Assembly: GCA_024235915.1 (NCBI GenBank)
Contig: JACKLO010000007.1
Location: forward strand, 310,001-374,000
Reading direction: 5' to 3'
DNA from: Burkholderiaceae bacterium
Lineage (GTDB): Bacteria > Pseudomonadota > Gammaproteobacteria > Burkholderiales > Burkholderiaceae_C
Length of the DNA: 64,000 nt
Below are positions 51,299 to 59,412 of this stretch, piece after piece (the stretch's first letter is position 1; each line of letters begins with the position of its first letter). The position numbers and the translations under genes were made by a program. The notes below the pieces were generated by a model. The model was not told where the DNA came from, did not search any database, and saw only the letters and a list, made by a program, of their open reading frames with translations.

Positions 51299-52177
51299 AT
51301 GGACACGCGCACACGTCTTCGCACGCTGATCGACCAACGCCGTGGCGTCCTGGTCCCCGGCGCCTTCAACGCACTGTCGGCCCGGATCGCCGAGGACCTG
51401 GGCTTCGAGGCCCTCTACCTGACCGGGGCCGGCATCACCAACATGCACCTGGCGCTGCCCGACCAGGGTTTTGTCGGCCTGCACGAGGTGGCTGAACACA
51501 CGGCGCGCGCGCGCGATGCCGTGGCGCTGCCGCTGATCGTCGACGCCGACACCGGGTTCGGCAACGCCCTCAATGTCCGGCAGACGGTGCGCACGCTGGA
51601 GCGGGCCGGTGCCGACGCCATCCAGCTCGAAGACCAGGTCAACCCCAAGCGCTGCGGCCACTTCAACGGCAAGGCCATCGTGTCCGCGACGGAGATGGTC
51701 GGCAAGGTCAAGGCGGCGGTCGACGCGCGGGCCGATCAGAAGCTGCTCATCATGGCGCGCACCGACGCCTGTGCCGTCGAGGGCTTTGATGCCGCGGTGG
51801 AGCGCGCGCAGCGCTACGCCGAGGCCGGCGCCGACATCCTGTTCGTCGAGGCGCCGCAGACCGCCGAACTGCTGCAGGCGCTGCCTGGCCGGCTGGCACA
51901 GCCGCAATTGGTGAACCTGGTGATCGGCGGCCGCACGCCGATCCTCGGTGCCGAAGAACTGGGGCGCCTGGGCTTTTCGATCGTGCTCTACGCCAACGCC
52001 GCGCTGCAGGGCGCCGTGCATGGCATGCAGCGTGCGCTGGGGGCGCTGCGGCGTGACGGTCGCCTGGACGAAGGCCCGGCGGACTCAGCCGTCGTGGCTT
52101 CCTTCGCCGAACGGCAGCGGCTGGTCGGCAAACCGGCGCTCGACGCGCTCGAAGCGCGATACGCCGACCCAGGTTGA
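51299..52177 (+). CDS. isocitrate lyase/PEP mutase superfamily enzyme
   Basis: TIM-barrel C-C lyase or hydrolase of 292 residues. The Mg-binding D82-x-D84 (VDADTGFGN) and the catalytic KRCGH at 117-121 (EDQVNPKRCGHFNGK) are present. A Cys-containing KRCGH loop is found in 2-methylisocitrate lyase, 2,3-dimethylmalate lyase and oxaloacetate decarboxylases. I infer a lyase acting on the product of the PrpF-like enzyme. It ends the tct-linked operon. Confidence 0.85.
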   Translation: MDTRTRLRTLIDQRRGVLVPGAFNALSARIAEDLGFEALYLTGAGITNMHLALPDQGFVGLHEVAEHTARARDAVALPLIVDADTGFGNALNVRQTVRTLERAGADAIQLEDQVNPKRCGHFNGKAIVSATEMVGKVKAAVDARADQKLLIMARTDACAVEGFDAAVERAQRYAEAGADILFVEAPQTAELLQALPGRLAQPQLVNLVIGGRTPILGAEELGRLGFSIVLYANAALQGAVHGMQRALGALRRDGRLDEGPADSAVVASFAERQRLVGKPALDALEARYADPG

Positions 52178-52333
52178 CCGGCCCGGCATGGGCTGAGCGT
52201 TCATGCGCGAGCCGGGCTGTGGACCCACACCACGCGCTGGGGCACGATCCTGGGAAACGACCTGCCAACGCCGTTCAAGCGCAAAGATCGCCAATGATCT
52301 CTCCCGTGGTTCCGGCCCCTGTTCGGGTCGTGA

Positions 52334-54331
52334 TCACCAGACCCCGCTGAGCGACACCGACACCGTTCTCGGCGCCTCGGCGTGGGTGTAGAGGGCTGAA
52401 GCGTCCGCCGGGCGCTGATTGCCCAGGTTGTGCACGCGCAGTGCCAGGGTCAGGCCAGGGCCGATGCTGCGCTGTACGTGGGCCCCCAGCAGGGTCAGGC
52501 TGGGCACGGCCACGTCAGCGGCGCCGCGCGTGGTTGAAGGCAGCAGCGTGCCACGGCTGTGGTCGGCGCGCAGGCCGGCCTGCCACGGCCCCTGGGTCCA
52601 GTCCAGGCGTGCGCCCAGGTTCAGGCGTGGGCGGTAGGTCAGGCGGTCGCCGTCGGCATCGGTGGCGTCCAGCCAGGTGGCGTTGACCTGGGTGCTGAAG
52701 CCGGCCCCCAGCGGCATGGCGGCCCCCATCTCCAGCCCGCGCAGCCGGGCCCGCGACACGTTCTCGTACACATAGGTGCCGACCCCGGGCACCGCGCCGG
52801 GCGTCACCAACGTCAGCTCGATCAGGTTCTGCACGCGTTGTGAGAACAGCATGGCCTGCAGTTCCAGGCCCTGCCGTGCATAGGCGAGCCCCACTTCCGC
52901 CGAATCGCTGGTCTCGGGCTTCAGGTCCGGGTTGCCGAGCACGGTGTTGGGGCCTTCGCGCCGGCCACCGGGCACGATCTGCTTGAGGTTGGGCGCCTTG
53001 AAGCCATGGCTGAGACCGCCCTTGAGCGTCCAGCCCGGCGCGGCGCGCCAACTGGCGTACAGACGCGGACTGCTCTCGTCGCCGAACAGGTGGTGGCGGT
53101 CGTGGCGCAGGCCCAGCGTGAGGTCCAGCGGCTGCTCCCCACCGATCACATGCCACTCGTCCTGCACGAACACGGCACGGTGACGGGCCAGCGAGCGCCC
53201 GTCGGGCATGCCCGGATCCTCCAGGGTCTCGTTGCGCAGCTCGAAGCCGGCCGTGAGCGCATGCGGCCCGGCGTCGTGGCGCAGCAGGCCCTCGAGCACG
53301 CGGTCGCGCAGCGTCTGCGGCGGGTTGATGGCCACGCCCGCGGTGCGCCGGTTCTCCACGTCCAGCCGCGTGCCATAGGCGCGCAACTGGGTGCGGGTGT
53401 CGCCACGCGTGCCCCACTCGGCGTCCCAGGCCAATGAGGCCATTGCGCGCTGCAGCAGGTTGTCGCTGACGTGGTAACGGCGTGCGCCGCTGCGTTCACG
53501 CGAGTCGGCGGTGCGTGTCTCTTCGCCGGCGTTCAGGTCCAGCGCCACACGGTGCGCCGGCGACGCCTGCCAGGCCAGGCCCAGCCAGCCGTCGGTCTTG
53601 TCGTGGCCCTCGAGTTCGCTGATCTGCGCGTCGTCGGGCGAGGCCACCGCCTCGCGGCGGCTGGTGGCCAGGCCGGCGCGCAGGCCCAGGCCCGGCGCCA
53701 GCGGGCCGCTCACCGACACCGCAGCGCGATGGCCGTCGCCGCCCCGATCGCCGCTGGCCACGCTGCCTTCGGCCCGGGCCGTGACGCGCCACTGTTCGCC
53801 GGCCTGGCGGGTGATGACGTGCACCACGCCACCCAGGGCCTCGGAGCCGTAGAGCACCGACAGCGGGCCGCGCACGATCTCGATGCGCTCGATGTCGTCC
53901 ACCGGAATCCAGTCGACTTGGAAGTCGGAATGGCCCACCATGCCGTCGCTGGGCACCACGCGCCGGCCGTCGACCAGGAAGAGGGTGTGCTTGGGGTCCA
54001 TGCCGCGCAGGCTGATGACCTTGCGTCCGCCGATGGACCGCCCCTGCAGCGACACGCCGGTTTCGCCGCGCACGGCGTCGAGTACGTCGTCGGCGCCGCG
54101 GGCTTCGATTTCCTGCCGCGTGACCACGCTCATCGCCGCCGGGGCATCCAGCGCCAGCATGGCATGGCGGGTGGCGGTGATGACGACGGTCTGCGTGTCG
54201 GCGGTGGGCAGGTCGGCGGTCGGCTGCGTCTGTGCGGACGCGGCGCAGACCAGGGCCAGGCAGGCGGCGCCGACCAGGCTGCGGGCCGCTGGCGGGCAGG
54301 CTTCGGCGCGGACAGGGAGGCGGCTGGACAT
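52334..54331 (-). CDS. TonB-dependent outer-membrane receptor
   Basis: Outer-membrane barrel of 665 residues. A signal peptide (to about SAQT) is followed by a TonB box-like TQTVVITATR and a plug domain (40-165) with IERIEIVRGPLSVLYGSEAL, typical of CirA/FepA/BtuB-type receptors. The barrel closes with RTVSVSLSGVW, ending in aromatic Trp. The ligand is unknown; iron chelate, copper, haem or corrinoid are all possible. It is divergent from nirS, and a FNR/Dnr-like dyad lies 61 nt before its ATG, so expression during denitrification is likely. Confidence 0.9.
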   Translation of the reverse strand: MSSRLPVRAEACPPAARSLVGAACLALVCAASAQTQPTADLPTADTQTVVITATRHAMLALDAPAAMSVVTRQEIEARGADDVLDAVRGETGVSLQGRSIGGRKVISLRGMDPKHTLFLVDGRRVVPSDGMVGHSDFQVDWIPVDDIERIEIVRGPLSVLYGSEALGGVVHVITRQAGEQWRVTARAEGSVASGDRGGDGHRAAVSVSGPLAPGLGLRAGLATSRREAVASPDDAQISELEGHDKTDGWLGLAWQASPAHRVALDLNAGEETRTADSRERSGARRYHVSDNLLQRAMASLAWDAEWGTRGDTRTQLRAYGTRLDVENRRTAGVAINPPQTLRDRVLEGLLRHDAGPHALTAGFELRNETLEDPGMPDGRSLARHRAVFVQDEWHVIGGEQPLDLTLGLRHDRHHLFGDESSPRLYASWRAAPGWTLKGGLSHGFKAPNLKQIVPGGRREGPNTVLGNPDLKPETSDSAEVGLAYARQGLELQAMLFSQRVQNLIELTLVTPGAVPGVGTYVYENVSRARLRGLEMGAAMPLGAGFSTQVNATWLDATDADGDRLTYRPRLNLGARLDWTQGPWQAGLRADHSRGTLLPSTTRGAADVAVPSLTLLGAHVQRSIGPGLTLALRVHNLGNQRPADASALYTHAEAPRTVSVSLSGVW

Positions 54332-54391
54332 CTTGTGCTCCGGTGCGGAATCTCGATGCCCGAAGGTTCCGCCCGCGCGCCCCGCCGGTCC

Positions 54392-54405
54392 TTGAACTGG
54401 TTCGC
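54392..54405. promoter_or_regulatory. FNR/Dnr-like dyad facing the TonB receptor gene
   Basis: TTGAACTGGTTCGC, that is TTGAA-N4-TTCgc with two mismatches in the second half. Its centre is 67 nt from the receptor ATG at 54331. It shares the TTGAAC half with the stronger dyad at 54488. Confidence 0.5.
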
Positions 54406-54487
54406 CTTTGCCACCGCCGGCCGTGTTTCCAGCAGGGTTTTGCGGCGCATCAAGGTCGTGGCCGCGTGCAGCAGATCGTCCGGGCCC

Positions 54488-54501
54488 TTGAACCAGTTCA
54501 A
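54488..54501. promoter_or_regulatory. FNR/Dnr-like dyad upstream of nirS
   Basis: TTGAACCAGTTCAA, a perfect TTGAA-N4-TTCAA dyad, similar to the TTGAT-N4-ATCAA box of FNR/Anr/Dnr. Its centre is 73 nt before the nirS ATG. A Dnr-type gene lies in the same island, at 58.6 kb. Confidence 0.7.
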
Positions 54502-54567
54502 GGAAAGACCGCGGCCCCGGGCAGAGCATGGCCGCCATCGATTCGACCACCCCCGAGAGGAGTTGAG

Positions 54568-56310
54568 ATGAGCACCGTGAGATTCCCGCAGCGCTGGCCC
54601 GTGCTGGCCCCGTTGGCCGCCGTCGCGATCTTCGCCGCCGCTGGCGGTGCGTTCGCGCAGGAGAAGAAGGACGTGGCACCCGGCGACGTGCAGTACCACG
54701 CCGCGCCATCGGCGTTGGCCGGCGTGCCGATGGTGGAGAGCCGCAACCCCAAGGCGCCACCGATGACGCAGGCCGAGTTCGACCAGGCGCGCCAGATCTA
54801 CTTCGAGCGCTGCGCCGGCTGCCACGGCGTGCTGCGCAAGGGCGCCACCGGCAAGCCGCTGACCCCCGACCTCACCATCGGCAAGGGCACCGACTACCTG
54901 AAGGTCTTCATCGCCTACGGCTCGCCCGCGGGCATGCCCAACTGGCAGACCAGCGGCGAGATGACCGAGCAGGAAGTCGACATGATGGCGCGCTACATCC
55001 AGCACGACGCGCCGCTGCCGCCGGAGTTCGGCCTCGCGGACATGAAGAAGACCTGGAAGGTCATCGTGCCGCCCGAGCAGCGTCCGAAGAAGAAGATGAA
55101 CGGCTACAACATCGAGAACATCTTCTCCACCACGCTGCGCGACACCGGCGAGGTGGCGCTGATCGACGGCGACACCAAGCAGATCATCAACATCGTCAAG
55201 ACCGGCTATGCGGTGCACATCTCGCGCCTGTCGGCCAGTGGGCGCTACCTGTTCGTGATCGGGCGTGATGCCAAGATCAACATGATCGACCTGTGGATGG
55301 CCAAGCCCGACAACGTGGCCGAGATCCGCGTGGGGCTGGAAGCGCGCAGCGTGGACACCAGCAAGTACAAGGGCTACGAGGACAAGTACGCCATCGCCGG
55401 CAGCTACTGGCCGCCGCAGTACACGATCATGAACGGCGACACGCTGGAGCCGCTGAAGATCGTCTCCACGCGCGGCAACACGGTCGACAAGCAGGAGTAC
55501 CACCCCGAGCCGCGGGTGGCCAGCATCGTGGCCAGCCACTTCAAGCCGGAGTTCGTGGTCAACGTGAAGGAGACCGGACAGACGCTGATGGTGGACTACT
55601 CCAACATCGACGCGCTGAAGGTCACCACCATCGGCACCGCGCGTTTCCTGCACGACGGCGGCTGGGACAGCACCAAGCGCTACTTCATGGTGGCCGCCAA
55701 CCAGAGCAACAAGGTGGCCGCGGTCGACGCCAAGGAAGGCAAGCTGGTCAAGCTGATCGACGTCGGCAAGATCCCGCACCCGGGTCGCGGCGCGAACTTC
55801 GTGCACCCGAAGTTCGGGCCCGTGTGGGCCACTGGCCACCTGGGCGACGAGACCATCTCGCTGATCGCCACCGACCCCGTCAAGCACAAGCAGCATGCCT
55901 TCAAGCAAGTGGCCAAGCTCACCGGCCCGGGCGGCGGCGCGCTGTTCATCAAGAGCCACCCGAAGAGCACGCACCTGTACTCCGATGCGCCGCTGAACCC
56001 GGACCCGAAGGTCTCGCAGTCGGTGGTGGTGTTCGACATCCGCAACCTCGACAAGGGCTACACCGTGCTGCCGATCGCCGAATGGGCCGGTCTGCCGGAC
56101 GACGGTGGTGCCAAGCGCGTGGTGCAGCCGGAGTTCAACAAGGCCGGCGACGAGGTCTGGTTCGCGGTGTGGAGCGCCAAGGACAAGGCCAGTGCGCTGG
56201 TGGTGGTGGACGACAAGACGCTCAAGCTCAAGGCCGTGATCAAGGACCCGCGCCTGATCACGCCGACCGGACACTTCAACGTCTACAACACGCAGCACGA
56301 CGTGTACTGA
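54568..56310 (+). CDS. nirS: cytochrome cd1 nitrite reductase
   Basis: Periplasmic enzyme of 580 residues that reduces nitrite to nitric oxide. A Sec signal peptide is cleaved near AFAQ (about residue 30). The cytochrome c domain has C82-x2-C85-H86 (RCAGCHG). The C-terminal eight-bladed propeller binds haem d1 and includes YAVHISRLSASGRY, GNTVDKQEYHPEPR and FVHPKFGPVWATGHLGDE. Length and order match NirS. GAGAGGAGTTGAG precedes the ATG. It is followed after 15 nt by a c-type cytochrome and is preceded by a FNR/Dnr-type dyad. Confidence 0.97.
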   Translation: MSTVRFPQRWPVLAPLAAVAIFAAAGGAFAQEKKDVAPGDVQYHAAPSALAGVPMVESRNPKAPPMTQAEFDQARQIYFERCAGCHGVLRKGATGKPLTPDLTIGKGTDYLKVFIAYGSPAGMPNWQTSGEMTEQEVDMMARYIQHDAPLPPEFGLADMKKTWKVIVPPEQRPKKKMNGYNIENIFSTTLRDTGEVALIDGDTKQIINIVKTGYAVHISRLSASGRYLFVIGRDAKINMIDLWMAKPDNVAEIRVGLEARSVDTSKYKGYEDKYAIAGSYWPPQYTIMNGDTLEPLKIVSTRGNTVDKQEYHPEPRVASIVASHFKPEFVVNVKETGQTLMVDYSNIDALKVTTIGTARFLHDGGWDSTKRYFMVAANQSNKVAAVDAKEGKLVKLIDVGKIPHPGRGANFVHPKFGPVWATGHLGDETISLIATDPVKHKQHAFKQVAKLTGPGGGALFIKSHPKSTHLYSDAPLNPDPKVSQSVVVFDIRNLDKGYTVLPIAEWAGLPDDGGAKRVVQPEFNKAGDEVWFAVWSAKDKASALVVVDDKTLKLKAVIKDPRLITPTGHFNVYNTQHDVY

Positions 56311-56325
56311 GCGGAGGGCGGACCC

Positions 56326-56652
56326 ATGACACGACGTCACCCCTGGGCGGCCCTGGCCGCCGGCGCCCTGGCCTGCGGGCTGGCGCTGCCGGCCGCGGCC
56401 GGCCCCGAAACCGCGCTGGGCACGGCCGGCTGCACGGCTTGCCATGCCCAGGACAAGAAGCTCGTCGGACCGGCGTGGAAGGACATCTCGGCGAAGTACA
56501 AGGGCCAGGATGGCGCCGCCACGGCGTTGGCGCAGAAGGTGCGCGCCGGCGGCAAGGGCGTCTGGGGGCCGATCCCGATGCCGCCCAACCCGGCGGCGAA
56601 GATCGGCGACGCCGACCTTGCAGCGGCCGTCGGCTGGATCCTGCAGCAGTAG
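56326..56652 (+). CDS. class I cytochrome c (c551/c552 type, NirM/NirC-like)
   Basis: Periplasmic monohaem cytochrome of 108 residues, probably an electron donor to NirS. The signal ends near PAAAG, haem attaches at C36-x2-C39-H40 (GCTACH), and the Met ligand lies in PIPMPPNP near residue 84. KLVGPAWKDISAKYKGQD is typical of c551/c552. It resembles NirM more than NirC. GGAGGGCGG precedes the ATG, and the NirF-like gene follows after 14 nt. Confidence 0.88.
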   Translation: MTRRHPWAALAAGALACGLALPAAAGPETALGTAGCTACHAQDKKLVGPAWKDISAKYKGQDGAATALAQKVRAGGKGVWGPIPMPPNPAAKIGDADLAAAVGWILQQ

Positions 56653-56666
56653 CGGCGGGGCCGACG

Positions 56667-57770
56667 ATGCGGCGGCGCACGCTGTGCCAGGCGGGGGCCG
56701 CCCTCGCATTGGGGGGGCGGGTGGCCCGGGCACGCAGCGGCCCGGCACTGCCGGCGGGCAGCGCCGCGCGGCCACCGCGCCGCGCGGTCCTGGTCTGGCA
56801 TGGCGGGGCCGTGGCCGCCCTCGGTGACGATGGTCGGGTGTGGCCCTTGCCCGGCAGCCCGGCCGCGGCGCCGGTGATCGTGCCTGCCGGCCCCGGCGCG
56901 GCCGGCCCGCCCGCGATCTGGCATGCGACGTCCGACGCCCGTGTGCGGCGCTGGGCCTGGCACGGCGCCGCCGCCGTGCCCTGGCAGGCGGTGGCCGAAG
57001 CGCGGCTGCCCGAGCCCGCCCATGCCCTGGCCGCCGGCGCGCACGGCGAACTGCTGGCCGCCCATGGCCACGCGCTGACGCTGCTGGACGCGCAGGGGCA
57101 GCTGCTGCGCCGCTACGAAGGCCAGGACCTCGCGCGCTCGCGCCGTGGCCGGGCCGCTGCGCTGTTCGGCCTGCCGCACCGCAGCAGCCTGCTCGCCGCC
57201 TGGCCGGCGTTGCAGGAATGGTGGGAGATCTCGCTCGACCCGGCCGCGCCTCCGGTCTTCGACGGCTACGTGCACGACCACCGCATGGGCGAGGCCATCG
57301 CCAGCCCCGGGCACCTGGGCGTGCGGCGGGTGCCGTTCGACACCGCCGCGCCGGTGCCCGCCTTCGCGCCGGCGGGCTGGCCCTGGGTGGCCTGCGCGGC
57401 GGGCGACGGTGTGGGCGTCGTGCACCTGGACGTTCGGCGCAGCGTGGCACGTCTGGCGGTCGACGCCACCGCGCTGGCCGCGAGTGCCGTGCACGAGGGC
57501 CTGTGGTGGCTGCCGGTGGGTCGGCGCCTGTGGGGCATCGACCCACGCCGCTGGCAGCCGGTGCGGCAGCGGGAGGGCCCGGGCCCGGTGCAGGCCCTGG
57601 CCGTCGGCAGCGGGCAGCTGCAACTGCTCAGCGAGGGCACCGTCTGGCGCTGGGATGACGCGCAGTGGCGGCCGTCGGCCGGCGGCCTGGCCGCCCTGGC
57701 CTCCGGGGGCGACGCCGGCGTGGCGACGGCGCCGCCGCCCTGGCAGGGTGTCGCCGCGTTGGCGCCATGA
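56667..57770 (+). CDS. NirF-like (cytochrome d1-type propeller) protein
   Basis: Protein of 367 residues with an Arg-rich N-terminus and a hydrophobic stretch (LCQAGAALALGG), suggesting export. The clearest similarity to NirF/NirN is in residues 165-220: LQEWWEISLDPAAPP and GYVHDHRMGEAI, followed by repeated WP- and W-containing strands of a beta-propeller. NirF helps make or insert haem d1. The N-terminal third is unusually Ala/Pro-rich and divergent. The position after nirS and its cytochrome supports the call, but no other haem d1 genes are near. Confidence 0.55.
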   Translation: MRRRTLCQAGAALALGGRVARARSGPALPAGSAARPPRRAVLVWHGGAVAALGDDGRVWPLPGSPAAAPVIVPAGPGAAGPPAIWHATSDARVRRWAWHGAAAVPWQAVAEARLPEPAHALAAGAHGELLAAHGHALTLLDAQGQLLRRYEGQDLARSRRGRAAALFGLPHRSSLLAAWPALQEWWEISLDPAAPPVFDGYVHDHRMGEAIASPGHLGVRRVPFDTAAPVPAFAPAGWPWVACAAGDGVGVVHLDVRRSVARLAVDATALAASAVHEGLWWLPVGRRLWGIDPRRWQPVRQREGPGPVQALAVGSGQLQLLSEGTVWRWDDAQWRPSAGGLAALASGGDAGVATAPPPWQGVAALAP

Positions 57771-58357
57771 CGGCCTGCGCGCACCCGGACGAGCCGCAGG
57801 GCCCGCCACGGCTGCACGGCGACCTGGCGATGTGGATCATGATCGCCGCCGAGATGCTCAGCTTCGGCGTGCTCTTCGTCGTCTTCGCCGTGGCCCGCAT
57901 GCGCGCGCCCGAGGTCTTCGCCGCAGGCCAGCGCACGCTGGACCTCGGCGCCGGCGCGCTGAACACGGCGGTGCTGCTCACCGGCAGCTGGTGCGCCGTG
58001 CGCGGCGTGGCGGCCTTCCGGGCCGCGCGGCACCGGGCCGGCGCGCACTGGACCTGGGGCGCCGTGGCCTGCGGCCTGGGCTTCATGGTCGTCAAGGCAC
58101 AGGAGTACGCGCACAAGGCGGCCCAGGGCATCGACGTGGAGGACAGCGACTTCTTCCGCTTCTACTACCTGCTCACGGGCTTCCATGCGCTGCACGTGCT
58201 GGCCGCCACGCTGGTGCTGGCGGCCATCGCACTGCGGTCACGACGGCGCCGCTGGGGCCCCGACGACACACACGCGCCGGAAACCGCGGCCGCCCTGTGG
58301 CACATGGTGGACCTGCTGTGGATCCTGCTCTTCCCCCTGGTCTACGTGCTGCGATGA
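57767..58357 (+). CDS. norE: NorE-like cytochrome c oxidase subunit III family protein
   Basis: Inner-membrane protein of 196 residues with five hydrophobic segments. Typical parts are DLAMWIMIAAEMLSFGVLF near the start, VVKAQEYAHKAAQG, FFRFYYLLTGFHALHVLAA and ALWHMVDLLWILLFPLVYV. This is the NorE/COX3 family, found beside nitric oxide reductase genes and thought to aid its activity under denitrification. The start overlaps the NirF-like stop (ATGA), and norF overlaps it in turn. Confidence 0.88.
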   Translation: MTACAHPDEPQGPPRLHGDLAMWIMIAAEMLSFGVLFVVFAVARMRAPEVFAAGQRTLDLGAGALNTAVLLTGSWCAVRGVAAFRAARHRAGAHWTWGAVACGLGFMVVKAQEYAHKAAQGIDVEDSDFFRFYYLLTGFHALHVLAATLVLAAIALRSRRRRWGPDDTHAPETAAALWHMVDLLWILLFPLVYVLR

Positions 58358-58635
58358 CGCCAGGGCGCCGCACCGATGGACTCTGGCTGGCCCTGCTGGC
58401 GGCCACCGCGCTGGCCTGGTGGCTGGGCGAGACCGGCGCAGCGGCCAGCGCCTGGACGCCGGCCGCCGTGTGGCTGCTGGCCGGCGCCAAGGGCGCGGTC
58501 ATCGCGCTGGATTTCATGGCCCTGCGCCAGGCGCCGCCGCTGTGGCGTCGCCTCGTGCTCGGCTGGCTGGCGACGGTGATCGTGCTGCTGGCCGGTGTCG
58601 GCGCCTGGGCCGGCGTGGCGGTTCAGCCGGGGTAG
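58354..58635 (+). CDS. norF: NorF-like small membrane protein
   Basis: Membrane protein of 93 residues with three hydrophobic segments, of the cytochrome c oxidase subunit IV/NorF type: LWLALLAATALAWWLGE, AVWLLAGAKGAVIALDFMAL and the last helix from about residue 70. NorEF pairs occur in the nor loci of Paracoccus and others. Start ATG 58354 overlaps norE by 4 nt, and the 3' end overlaps the convergent dnr-like gene by 13 nt. Confidence 0.8.
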   Translation: MTPGRRTDGLWLALLAATALAWWLGETGAAASAWTPAAVWLLAGAKGAVIALDFMALRQAPPLWRRLVLGWLATVIVLLAGVGAWAGVAVQPG

Positions 58636-59321
58636 GCGGCCAGGCGTTGCGGGTCGAGCAGCCGGATGTCGCGCTTGTCGACCTCGATCAGCCCGGCTTC
58701 CTCGAGTTCGCGCAGCACGCGAGAGAAGTATTCCGGTGTCAGCGACAGGCGCGAGGCCACGGTGGCCTTGCTCACCGGCAGGCTCACGGTGAGCACCTCG
58801 CCGCTGACGCAATCCTCCGCGCCCTGGTCGCGCAGCAGGTAGCCGATCACGCGCTGCACGCCGTTCTGCAGCGCGTAGGCCTGCACGTCGTGCACCAGGC
58901 CATGCAGCCGGCGTGACAGGCCGGCGAGCATGCGCAGTGCCAGCCGGCCGTCGCGCTGGATCTCGCCGAGGATGGTCTCGCGCGCCACCGACAGCAGCAC
59001 CGTGTCGGTCAGGGCCTGGGCATTGACCAGGCAGGGGCGGCCCAGGAAGACCAGCGCCTCGGCAAAACTCTGGCCGGGGCCGACCAGCTCAATCACCTTC
59101 TCCTGGCCGCCGGGCGAGATCACGAAGAGCTTCACCTGGCCCAGCACCGTCACGTGAAAGTGTTCACAGGGTTCGCCCACCCGGAACACCATCTCGCCGC
59201 GCTCCAGCCGGCGCAGGCTGCAGCCGGTGGCCAGGCGGGCGATGTCCTCGCCGTCCAGGTCGCCGAACAGTGGCAGGCGGCCCAGCAAGCGGGGAATGTC
59301 GAAGCGGCTGGTGTCGAGCAT
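58623..59321 (-). CDS. dnr: Crp/Fnr-family regulator, Dnr-type
   Basis: Transcription regulator of 232 residues. The N-terminal cyclic-nucleotide-binding-like domain (about 20-140) lacks the Fnr iron-sulfur cysteine set. The C-terminal winged helix (155-225) has SKATVASRLSLTPEYFSRVL with the E-x2-SR recognition helix of TTGAT-type binders. That combination and the place beside nor/nir genes fit Dnr, the haem-based NO sensor. A FNR-type dyad lies 36 nt upstream of its ATG, pointing to autoregulation or control by an Fnr. Confidence 0.87.
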   Translation of the reverse strand: MLDTSRFDIPRLLGRLPLFGDLDGEDIARLATGCSLRRLERGEMVFRVGEPCEHFHVTVLGQVKLFVISPGGQEKVIELVGPGQSFAEALVFLGRPCLVNAQALTDTVLLSVARETILGEIQRDGRLALRMLAGLSRRLHGLVHDVQAYALQNGVQRVIGYLLRDQGAEDCVSGEVLTVSLPVSKATVASRLSLTPEYFSRVLRELEEAGLIEVDKRDIRLLDPQRLAAYPG

Positions 59322-59356
59322 GGCCCGCGATGCTGCCCGGGTGGCTGGCCGCGACC

Positions 59357-59370
59357 TTGATGCCGGTCAA
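59357..59370. promoter_or_regulatory. FNR/Dnr-like dyad upstream of dnr
   Basis: TTGATGCCGGTCAA, TTGAT-N4-gTCAA, one mismatch from the FNR/Anr consensus. It is centred 42.5 nt before the dnr-like ATG, in the 91-nt gap after norD. Confidence 0.65.
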
Positions 59371-59412
59371 TCTCGGTGGGAACAGTGGCCGCGCGGCCGC
59401 GGACGCGGGAGT

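Noticed and set aside
54130..57546. Very long open frame on the minus strand (over 1100 codons) across nirS and its neighbours
   Set aside because: It is antisense to nirS, the cytochrome and the NirF-like gene, has Arg/Pro/His-biased composition and no domain. GC-rich codon use leaves such frames open.
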